Below, one piece after another: positions 36,701 to 48,700 of a stretch of DNA of 64,000 bases (positions are counted from its first letter, which is position 1; every line of letters begins with the position of its first letter). The stretch comes from Apostichopus japonicus. Taxonomy: Eukaryota; Echinodermata; Holothuroidea; Aspidochirotida; Stichopodidae. Where the stretch lies: the NCBI RefSeq assembly GCF_037975245.1, contig NC_092578.1:17553821-17617820 (forward strand). The letters run 5' to 3'. Position numbers and translations under genes: made by a program. The notes beneath the pieces are model-generated. The model was not told where the DNA came from, searched no databases, and saw only the letters and a program-made list of their open reading frames with translations.

Positions 36701-39700
36701 AAAGTTTTTTTGAATTCCTGCTTTTGAGGTTCTTATCGATAAAGCTGTCATATATTTTTCATTTTGTTGTGGTTTGATATCAATTTTTGTAATAAGAAAA
36801 AAATTTGATTATGATAATAACGTTGTTTTGACATCTCTTTCTGATTTTTTTACTGTCGACAGGTTTACACCTTTGTTGAAAAGGGTATCGTTACGGTTTC
36901 TGTGAATGCCACCAATTATCTTGGAACCGTTTCAAAAACTCTCAGCATGGTAAGTTTTTTGTGAGGTCCAACTATGAGAATCATCAGGACTTGTAGGAAA
37001 ATAAGGGGGTAAAATATCTGGTATTTGGACTGCAGTACTAACATAAATGATTGACAAAGTATCAGTGAGATTACTAAGTGACCTATTCAACAGTATAAAG
37101 GAACTGTGGATGGGAAACAGGTGACATAGGGGGAGGGGAGGGGGAGGGAGATAGGTAAATTGAGAACATAGAGGACGGGATGGATTTGGAAGAGGGAATA
37201 TTTATATACCAGAGAGTAAAATTATAATCATGTTGGAGTTGAAACAATACAATGTTGCATACCTATTCTCTCTCAAAGCCATGCATATTCTCATCTTTTC
37301 ATTTACTTTCCATGTGGATCAATGCTCTTTTGTGGGTCAATGTGGGTCAAATTCTCTTTGTGGGTCAATGTGGGTCAGTTCTCTTTGTGGGCCACAATTT
37401 GTGGCCCACAATACTTTGCATGTGGGTCAGTGCTCACAAGTGGGTCAATGTGGGTCAATTCTCTTTGTGGGTCATTTTTTGTGGGCCACAATTTGTGGCC
37501 CACAATTCTCAATGTGGGTCAATTCTCTTAAGTACCTTTATAAAATTTCTCTCGACCAACCGTGTGTCAAATTGTCCTAGGTGGGTCTGAAGGAACAACA
37601 CTGTATAGTTCACAGGACATGCAACCCTTTCTGTCAAATCAATTAAAAAGCTTTCTTGGATGATTTTACAAAAAGATTGCATTCTGATATTAATCAGTTT
37701 ACCTTCCACAGTACATTTCCCAATTGTAGCTTCGTCATTGCAGTATTCATTTCATGACCTGAAACAAATCGTTCATTCTCTTATTAGTCTCATCCAGTGA
37801 TAGATCTGTTGAGCTGTGTTTAATATAGTTTATGAGGCATTAATCAGTTTTTATTGTTAAAATAAATTTCTCACAATTAGAAAAAAAAAGAAAAATTTAT
37901 TAGTTGAGTTTTGGTTTCTGTTTCCATCTTTCGCAAATAAGTGCTAAAGGAATCATATCAAAAATAGAGGTAAAATATGAGGTGAATTAATTAGGATCCC
38001 AGATGCTAATTAAACTGCATAGTCGATTGATTAGTGGGGCATTTCATTATTAGAAGGTGATCAGCATTGTGATATTGTAGGCATAGTTTGAGGCATAGTT
38101 AGGTCAGTATTAATTTATGAAAAAGACAACAATTACTGGATGGAATGCAAACCTAACCACTTACCTCACTATTTTAACCCAGGGCTATGTCTACCAACTA
38201 AGCTGTGCACTCTGATGTCTGTGACCCTGAACATCAGTGTTTTTGTTCAAGCGGTGGGGGGGGGTGGGGAATGGGGATGGAAGGGGTTGCGGAGGGAGAA
38301 GTAGCCAGGAGTCACAGTACTTTGCATATATATATGTGAGTTACACCCTGTGGCCATTCAACACAACCTAGAACACATGCAGCTGGGAAATTAGTTAAAG
38401 TACATTTGGCTTTTTTTGATATATTAGCATTACCTTTAATAAAAATGTTGTATGAAAAGCTGATGGTAAATAAGTGTTGCAAAAGCAAAGTGTGACCTTT
38501 GTTTTGTTTGCTTATTGTCTGGGGGATGAAGCTTGTGAAGTTATCTTGTGTGTTTTTGGCTGTTTTTGTATATTCCACGACAAAGTGCAGCACTTTTATA
38601 TGATAGCTTCATGACAACTCATGACAAACCCATTGAAATGCTATCGATTGCTTACAAGGTAGTGGAAATGGAGATTGATATGGTATGCTAGCGCTAAATT
38701 CAAAGAAAAGAGAAATGCATTCATGCATATTTTCTCTCCTCTCATCTTTGATTTTGCCTCTTTTCAATTGAAACAGGGAAACAACAATATCCCAATTTTT
38801 TCTTCATTTTCCAAAAGGTCATCCTTTTGGGTCTTTGTCTAACCATTTTGTTTTGCCCAATTTTTTTTTCTTTTGCCCCCCTAAGGTGGTTTTGGACAAG
38901 AGGATATCAAACCTGACAGTGAATCTTGCTGGACATCAATCCAGCCATCGCGAGGTCAACACCACCGTGTATTACCTGATCACACTGGACACTGCAGGGA
39001 GGGCGGTCAGCACCCTATCGGTGGACTTTGGCGACGGTACCTCGTACAGTCACACCCTGCAGGACGTCAATGACACCTTCATCAGCGGCGGTGCCGGAAA
39101 CTCCGCCCACCTGCACCTCTCTGCCAGCTACGGCGAAGGTTGCCGGCTGTTCGTCTCGTTGGATCACAAGTACCGGATGGAAGGAGTGTTCCAAGTATCT
39201 GTGGAAGTCTTCAATAATCTCACCTCGGAGACGGCGGTAATGGAGGATCGGCTTGTCGTGCAGAATCCGATCGCAACGGTCGGCTTCAGCAAGGAGATTG
39301 CATACGAGACGGGAGAATCATTCAATGTGAGTCTGTTACTCTCTGAGGAACATGCCATCGGTGTCACATATCACTGGTGGCTGCTAAACTCGAACCGGTC
39401 CGTCTGGCGGCATCAGAGCGAAGACAGTTGGCAGACCTTTAGAATCGACGCACCGGGAGTGTACGAATTGAACGTGACTGCTGCCAACGTCGTCAGTCAA
39501 CGTTCCGCGCAGACTGTGCTGACCGTGGAGGATGCGATTGAAGTTCTCGGTATCTCTTCGGACAAGCATGTCACAAATCCTGGAGATGCCGTCACCTTTT
39601 CTGTTGAGATTCTGCGAGGGAGCAACCTCTCGGCGATCTGGGACTTTGGAGACGACACCAGAAAGTCGATGCAAGTGGATGGGAGCTTCGGAACGCAGGT

Positions 39701-42700
39701 CGCTCATGAATATTCGACGGAAGGTGTCTTTAACGCCTCTCTGCGTCTGTGGAATTCAGTGGACGAAGTAACGGTCTATCTCGATCACAAAATGATCATC
39801 TTAGACGCCTTGGAGGGCATGACCATCCATTCTCCATGTCCGACGCTATTTCCGAGTGTGACGACTCTCGAAATTTCATTTACCAAAGGAACCGACATAA
39901 GCTTTACGGTGTCCAGTAATGGAGAGATTCTACCAGCTAGTGTGCAAACGCTCAGCACCGGAGGGTACCTCTTGGAGTTAAATGTCACCACAGTCGGCAC
40001 TCAGCGTGTGAATGTGACGGCATCAAATGCCGTTTCCTCCATCAACCAGGAGTTTTTACTTTTGATTCAAAAAGACGTTGGCGACGTCTCTATTGAGGTT
40101 TTGCGGAGGGAGCAGGACATCGTTTTGCTGGCAAGAGAGAATGGTAGGCACAGAAATACTTTCTCCTTTTGGCATTTTAATCAAATGTAATATAGGAAGT
40201 GGGGGCAATGTGGGAAAGTGGGGGAGGATGTGGGATTGAGGTTAGTATTGGGGGCAAGGGGTGAATGGCTTAAGGGTGGTTAGTGGACTGAAATGTTTGG
40301 AAGAATTTGTTCAGGTACCTACTAATATTGACTGGGTGTTAGCTTTTACTTGATACACATATTGTATATATCTATTTACAAGAACTCCCTGGTAATTGTT
40401 TTTTTTTAAATTTGATGAAAATTGGTTCATTGTTCACACCAGGGCCAGTGTACAGTATATACTGCACATGGTATGATATGGTAAACTCATGAAACATTAT
40501 CATATTACTGTACATATCACTGGTCACATTTCCATCATAACATTCATGTTTCATGTTCCTATCGACTGAATCATGCCCGAGGCAATTTTTAATGCTTTAG
40601 GAACGAAACAATTGCACTCCAAATTGCCAATTCTTTCAGTTTAAAGGCATTGAAGACTCGCCCCAAACCCCGTACTGCCCTCTGAAAAAGTTAACTTTCC
40701 GTAGCTTGCAAGTAAAGTTTTTTTCTTGTCGCTACAAAATGCAGACAGTAATGAAAAGTGATACCTTGTTATCTTTTATCTAGACCTGAGATGTCCATCG
40801 CTGCTATGTACACTGTGTTGTGGGTATTGACCGTAGCTGCATGTATTGACTGTACACTAGTGTCTAATTACCGAAGGTAGCAAGCTGTGTGTGTATTTTC
40901 TGGGATCGATAGTGGTGTCTAACACTTCTGTTACACCTCATTCGAAACTAGGTCAGATTACCGGCATCAGACGTTTCTTTGTGTGCGAGTCTTTGATGCC
41001 TTTAAGCAACAAGTTCGGGAATTCCTGTGGAGAACTATCTAATCAGACTAGCTCTGATTTCTCCACAGTCACTATGTGTTTATGTTTGCTAGTACAGTAT
41101 CAAACCAATATCCATATACATGCATAGTTGGCCTAGTTCCTTCCATGGAAACTTGACACAAGTTAGTGCCTGTTCTCTCCGAATACTTCATTCAGGTGTG
41201 GAGTTAGGTGCTCTGATGTAGGTCACCACATTTGCATTGAAGTTATAAGATAAATTATTTAAAGAGGTGTGAAACTTTCTTCTATTCTTTTTTATCCAAA
41301 GAAAATATGCAAAATTATATCATGCAGTGCTGTTGACAATTAACAATTCATAATCATGGACGTTAAATATGAATGTGAGAGACTGACTTCAGTCAGCTTG
41401 CTGCTTTGGTAAGCCAATGAGGCTTCTTCGCGATTTCTTGCTTGCAGGAGGATCTATTATACATACATACATACATGATACAAATATCCAACACTGACAT
41501 TTCACAGCAAATTCAGATCTATCTTTTTGACAATTAATCCAAAACAGAGAAAGAAAAATTCCCACAGAAGGGAACCAACAACCTGGGGTTTTGTTTTAGA
41601 GTAATTCTTTTTAATACAGCAGGAACATCCTGGGATTTCCCTCAGCTATTTTAAGTTTAAACAGAACTGACATTTTGCAGTGCTCACACACAGACTGTGG
41701 AATAATATATGATATTTCTAACATAGCAACATGACTGTAGCCAGAAATTGGAAGTAAGGGGTATCCATCGTACAGTCTCGGTATCAACACCACAGCCCAG
41801 GGGAAGGGGGGTGTAAGGGTCGGTGACCTTTCAGCAGACAGGTCTAGTGGGAGGGGAATATATCCTTTGGCAAAATTCATACTACTGTGCGTGCATAAAG
41901 TGCAAAGTGGTGGGATCTTTTACAGCTTTTCAAACAGACAGACCAGTCCTCTATTCCCATTGGTCAGTATATATCTAGTGAAATCTACATAATTCGTTAC
42001 TTGGAACTTGCCAGTTTTTTTTATTTTTTTAATGTGCACTAATGAAAAGTTGACTCGGCGTGACATCGCTGGGTTAGGGTGCTGTCATGCCCAGAGTATC
42101 TTACTCACAAACCTCTTCCCAACACACAATCTGACACTTTTCAGTCACAACCACTAGTATACAGTACTGTCATCGGGGGGGGGGGGCGTTGTGGACTGGT
42201 GATCTAAGGATTACAGGTTCGAGCCCTGGCCAGATCATTGCGTTGTGTCCTTGGGCAATGCACTTTATCTCCATTGCCTCTCTTCACCCAGGTGTATAAA
42301 TGGGGACTTGCGAGGTAACTTGTAAATATAGTTGCGTGCGCCGGTTTGTGGCTGAACCCTATGGGAAGTCCCCGGGGGGACACGTGGTTGTGGTGCACTG
42401 TGGTGCCCCAGGAGAGATTGATTGAATTGCGCACACTTTGGTGTGTAGGTGTGACAAGTTACCAATGACCAAGGCTAAGTTGTCAAAGTACTACGATCTC
42501 GATGTAGCAGCGCTATATAAGTGTGTAATATGTATGTATGTACAGGCTATAATCTGAACAGGGAATAATAGAGTGTTCAAATTTTGTGTAGCAGGTTTTA
42601 AATGGATCTGAAGTTTGTCTCTAATAAAATGTTAAAGTTTCTGTGTTAAAAACTTGCTAAACTGCATAGTTTTTGCCATGCAATACTGGATAAATCATGC

Positions 42701-45700
42701 CCTGACCACTTCCTATTTGTCACCCTTAACCCCCCCCCTTCCCCCACCACATACACCCCATTCTACACAGTACACTTTATAGTCACACAAGTTATATCTT
42801 CATTTTCGCCCACCCACATCCCCTCTCCAACCCACCTTATACTATTCCACCCTCAACTCATCACATGATATATAGTATAAACAGTTTAAGTTTTGTATGC
42901 AATACATTTTTGCTTTTTAAAGGGACAATATCATCATACAAACACTTGACAGATATAAGTATATATGTTGATATGGTCACAAAGTTTCAAGAAGGCCTTA
43001 AAAACACTCTTTGAAGCATAATTGGGCAGTTTTGGAATATCTGTTGCCATGGTTTCACATCTTTCTACTGTACAATATGCTTGTCACAACACTTCACCAT
43101 AATATTAAAGCCAAACAAGGAAGATTTTACTGAATTTTGTTACAATCAAAATGGATAGTTCTTCTCACTTTTCTTCACAAATCCTGTTTAAAAATATGCA
43201 GTTAACCATGAGCAGCAGCTAAACTTTATAAGAAAGAATTTTTCAGTTTTCACCATCATAACATGTGACCTTCAAGCAATCCATGCTTCACTGAATGAAT
43301 GATATTACAATTTTCTAGAAAACTTTCAAAAATGTCTGTGTCATTGTCCCCCTGTCCATCAAATCCCTTATAAGATAATATTGTAAATATTAAAAAGTTT
43401 TGTTACAAATAGTTGGCATATTTGTGTCTGAAAAGTCCTCTCAATTTCTTTGTAGATACATATAGCTGACAGTTTAAATTTATTTTGTTTACAAAATAAC
43501 TGACTGTTTGATGTATAAATATAGTAACGCTCCTTGGGACCTCTCCTCCTCCTCATGTCAATATCCGGTTTATTGTTTTGATAGGTTTCTTCCCTGACCG
43601 ATCTGACCTACTCTACAGCTGGCTGGACCAGCAGACTGGTGAGGTCATACAACGAGGATCTCCATTCCTACTTTTGCCTGATGTGAAGCAATTACCCAAG
43701 TCCTTTAATTTAACTGTTTCGAACCATGGTAAGGACATTTTTTTCTTCATTTGTTGTCATGAAATTGTAATAGGACATGTCGTACTCGAAATCTAGGGAT
43801 CTAATTCCCGAGCTTCAGAGGAGGGGGGTTATTAAGTTCGAATTTTAATGTTATTATGGTCATAGTGCAAAACTACAGTATGACTTATACCTGATATGAA
43901 GCAATTACCCAAGTCCTTTAATTTAACTGTTTCTAACCATGGTATTGAAATTGAATACTCTTTTTTTTTTCTTTATTTGTCATGAAATTTTAATGCTACG
44001 ACGCCGTACTCGAATCTAGGGATCTAATTTCTGAGCTTCAGAGGAGGGGGATTTTTAAGTTAGAATTTTTATGTTTATCATGGTCATAGTGTAAAAAGAA
44101 AAGAAAAGAAACATGAAATAAAAGAAAAATTAAAAAAAGAGGAAAATCTGAGTTCTAGTAATGTTTTTTTGTTTTATTTTCATGTTTTTTTCCTTAATTC
44201 CTGTCTGGCTAATTTCTGTCGGTCCCTGGATACCTGTGTTCATTATGCATTAATGTACAGCTTAGAACACGATAATTGTAAAAAGCGAGGATGTTGTTTG
44301 GCTATGTGTACAGTATTAAAAGGCTTTATGGCTATGTTGTGTCTACAAAGACATGTTAAATTTTTCCTTTAGTTTTAATAATAAGTTACTGCAAACTTCA
44401 TGTAAGTAATACGTACATCAATAATATCAGTTACGGTATTATTAATAGTACCAGTTGCGTTATAATTAAAAACAGCTTTGTCTTCTGTTGAAGACAACCA
44501 TAAATAATACTACAGTTTATGTTTTTGTGTACATTTCTCATGACATACTTTAAGGTAATGACTGGTTCATCACACCATAATAAAAGTATCACTTATAATG
44601 AAAAATTGGGAATTACTGAATATTGAATAAGTACTTAAAAGATAAAAAGACTTCAGATCGATTGGTGAAAGATCTCGCAACCGGGCAAACGTCTGTGCTC
44701 AGCATTAATGAGGAGAAATCTTTCCACAAGTTTTACGAGAACTTTGGCTGTTCACAATAAATCCACTGTACGACATCCTGTCGAGATATTAAATTTTGTA
44801 CCTTCTAGATCTGTATCATTTAATTTCTGCAGTGCTTTTCCTGAAGTACAGAAATCTTATGATTTTTGGTTTTGATGATAATCGTAACCTTTGCAATCAT
44901 GCGTGTGTGTATGTGTGTGTGTATGTATGTGTGTGTGTGTGTGTGTGCGTTTGTGACGCCCAGCTTGTAAACACGATATCTCAAGAAGGGAAGCTTGGAC
45001 AGTTCTCATATTTGGTACATAGGAGTATCTTATTGAGTACAAGAAGCCTATTGTTTTTGGTGTAGGTCAAAGGTCACTTGGGGTCACCAGGGGTCAAATA
45101 GTGAAAAGCTTGTAAACATGATATCTCAAGAAGCAAAGCTTGGATTGATTTCATTTCTGGTATATAGGTTGACCACATTAAGTACAAAAAGCCTATCGTT
45201 TTTGGTGGATATCGAAGGTCATTTAGGGTCACCAGGGGTCAACTTGTTAAAACCTTTTCATAATATACGGTATCTCCCATCGTCCAGCCTATAAGTATAT
45301 GACATGGGCGATTCGCCTCATAAGAAAAGGAGAGCCTACTGACAATTGAAAATGATCGTACGGGCATCCGTAGATTTGAATCTGAACTCGCGACAATATC
45401 CCCATTGACTTAAGTGTGTCGCTAGAAGTCCTGAATTGCTATGTACATATCTACATACATGTACAGTGTCTTCCAAGGCTTGCTTGCAGACCATAGATAT
45501 ATAAAAGTGCTAGAGCTACTTCAACACTTGTGACTCATCCGTATGGATATTTTGCTAAAGAGTTGATGTGATTTCGATGGAATAGTGCACTTGAATGGCG
45601 AAGCATGCCTTCTCTAGAAAATATTTGTAGATCATTGGTAGTTCTGGTTGGATGTAAGTTGCACAGGTACCACGAATTTCAAAACATTTCTTGGCCAGCT

Positions 45701-48700
45701 GCCAAGGAGAAACTAGGTCAAGCACCTGTGAACTTGAGATTTGCTTTCACTCCATGGAGTTGGCTGTAATGTTGGCCTAGTTTTTCTCAATAATTTGTGA
45801 AACTACCATTGACAGGGTGTGACAAGGTTGATATTTTGGGACTAGTTGTGAATGGGGTAAGGGATTGTTTCAAAACATAACAGTCATGTGATCCAATGTC
45901 AACAAAGGTCAATCAGGGGTCAAAAACTAGTATTTTTGCGATAACTTGAGAACCAAATGTCCATTAAGGTTGGGAGTTAAGCTATTGTAATACAATAGTA
46001 GACCTGCATTTGGGTGACCTTTGACCTCAGGTTGACCTCCAGTGACCTGTATTAGCTTCTTTCAAGTTGATTCTTTGAAGTTTTGTGGGCATATTCCAAT
46101 CTAAATTGTCCATAAGTAGACTCCTCTGCAACCTTAATGTGCGAAGTTATTAGAGATTTGGTTTGGTTTGTAATACTTGGTGTGCGGATTCATAAAATTG
46201 AGTACAAGAACCCTACTGTTTTTGATGGAGGTGTGTATAACCACGTACAGACTGACCTGTGTTAGCATGCCATAGTGTTATTGTAACAGCTAGTTCTGGT
46301 TATACTAACAAGCAGAAGTCTAGTGCATTGAAGTCATCGAAACCTCAATGCATTTTGCATTCTGGTTTTGTTTTTGAACATGTATTATAAAATGCAGCTA
46401 CAACTGGTTTTTGTGCTAAGGCCAGTACATTGTGACACACTGTGTGAGGAGGCCCCTCCCCTTTGAGAAATGATTGCAAACTTAAGGATGCTGTAATAGA
46501 TACAAAATGGTGCTTTTATTTTGCAATTTTTGAAACAATGTTGAAGAATTTTCAACTGTTTAGTTTGTACGGTATATTACATGTTGACTGTACACTAGGA
46601 AGGTTTGTAACATTCTTAGGGGGGGGGAGAGGGGGCTGAGCCTCCCTGATTTTATTCTATATGGTTGCACCCCATCTTCTCCCTCCATCACTCCCCATCC
46701 TCATTTGTCCTAAACAGTTGGAAGGAGAGCTCATAGATTTTAAACTGAATATGTTTTTTTCATTGAGATCACAGACAGTAGCAAGTAACAGACTCTTTTC
46801 TTATTGTTTTTTTTTCTTTTTAATTCAATAATCCATTTCATAAATATTCTAAGAGATATTCCTTGCAGGATATCTTCTTACATCTTTTTTGCCTTGTTTT
46901 GAAAAGATTGCACAGTAGTTGATGACCTTGGCCCTTTTTTGATAACTCGTACCCCAAGCAGAGTTTTTTCTCTGTGACTTTGTTGTTGTTCTTAAAGCTA
47001 GTTTCCTGTTAGCATATCTGGGATCTTTGGTGTCCTGGATAAAAGCAAGATTCAGGGGTATGAAGTTTTCCAATTTTTTTTGTGAATATATATCCTGCCT
47101 AATGCAAAAGTCATCTAAGGTACGGTGATGTGCACATTGTGTACATTATGTCCAAAGTGAAGCTTGTGTGAAGTTCATACTTTAATACCTGTACATTGGA
47201 TGCACCTTAGTGAATACAAGAACCCTATTGTTTTTGTTGGAGATCTCAGAGGTCATTTGAGGTCAACAGAGACCCGTAACAGTCCGAAAACCTTGTTTGC
47301 ATGATAACTCCAACAGTAAAAGCTACGAAGGCATTGATATCAAGATGCATTTTGTTGTGTACAGTACAAGAATCTTATTGTTCTTATATGTGGATATATG
47401 GCAAAGGTCATTTGAGGTCAATAGAGGTCAGAGTTTGAAACCTAAAAAATTTTTAATTTCCAATTTAAGCAAAGCATCAATCGACTTTGTATAAAGGTAA
47501 GGTGATGCACCTCAGCCATGAATATTGCTATGTATTTTGTGTATGTCGAAGGTCATTTGAGGTCAAAAGAGGTCAAAGTCTAAAAACCTTTGTAATGCTA
47601 GGATGAACTTTTACAACTGATATGTAGGTCCAATATGGGTTCCAGTATCTTGTTGGTAACAATTGTCAAATCCTGAAAAAAAATTGGGTACAGTGTCCTT
47701 TTGAAAAATTTGTAAAAGTAAATTTTTACCTTTTCTTTATCTGCCATCACCTGTTGTATATTACCACATTGTACATTAATGTTTCATCAGTACATGATCA
47801 TTCTCACATTCATTTTGTAAAATGTTTGCCGTTGAACATTTACATGAAAGAGAGTTCTTGTTTGGTGCACTAAGATCAGTGCGTTACAGTTCTGTGTCAG
47901 ATTCTGGAGGCTGAATCACTTTAAGCTCATTTCAACGCTTACCTGTCTCTGCACAACCTCAGCAGTCCTGGTTCCTGCTTTAAGCATGCATATAGATCAG
48001 GTTTATTATTTTAAAGACAACTGAAGTTTAAGGTTTCCAATTAGAGTAGATGAGTGCAGCTTACTTTATATTTGCTGGATCACATATGTTACATTGCTAT
48101 GGGATTTGAGTACCAAATAGCATGACAAAAATGACCAGAAGTTAACTCAACATGCTGCTGTCCTAGGTAAATGTTGATACAAGTTATGCTCTTTGATAAA
48201 TCCTGTTATAACAGCGGCACCTTTTCATTATTGTGTCTGGTTTAGAAGTATGTTTTGTCTGGTTGATGTTAGTTCTTGTGTGTAAAAATAATAAAATATG
48301 CAGTTTTAATGCAGAAAAACCGAGAAAGAAAGAAACAAGACGAAGGAGAAAGCCGTATTTGAAATGTTTCTTTCTTGATGATTTTTACTGTACATGTTTG
48401 CAACCATGGTTACCGATGGCATTGTAATTTGAAACCATGAAAACCTTGTTTTTTCCACATGCAATGCTGATTGTCTTTTTGCAGAGCTGCATTGGAAGAA
48501 CCTAATGGTCTGTGTATTAGACTGATGAGTCCAGTCACTTTTATTGATGAACCTCACTTTTTGTTGAAAGGGTCAATTTGTAACAGTAATTCAACTTACT
48601 TAAAAGTGACACAGACATGCAATCTGCACTGATAGCCGTGTTTCTGTGACAGTCTGCAACATATCAACATTAAATTGCGCCGATAGTCATCCCTCTAAGG

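Larger units (their letters stand above)
40144..43584 (+). other. polycystin-like intron 8
   Basis: Phase 1. Accounts for one MITE and two SINE copies described separately; the remainder is AT-rich without supported genes. Confidence 0.6.

Noticed and set aside
37230-37590. Overlapping plus-strand open frames of about 110 codons with Cys-Gly-Ser-Met-Trp-Val repeats
   Set aside because: They are read-through of the GTGGGTCA minisatellite; all three frames stay open because of the repeat.
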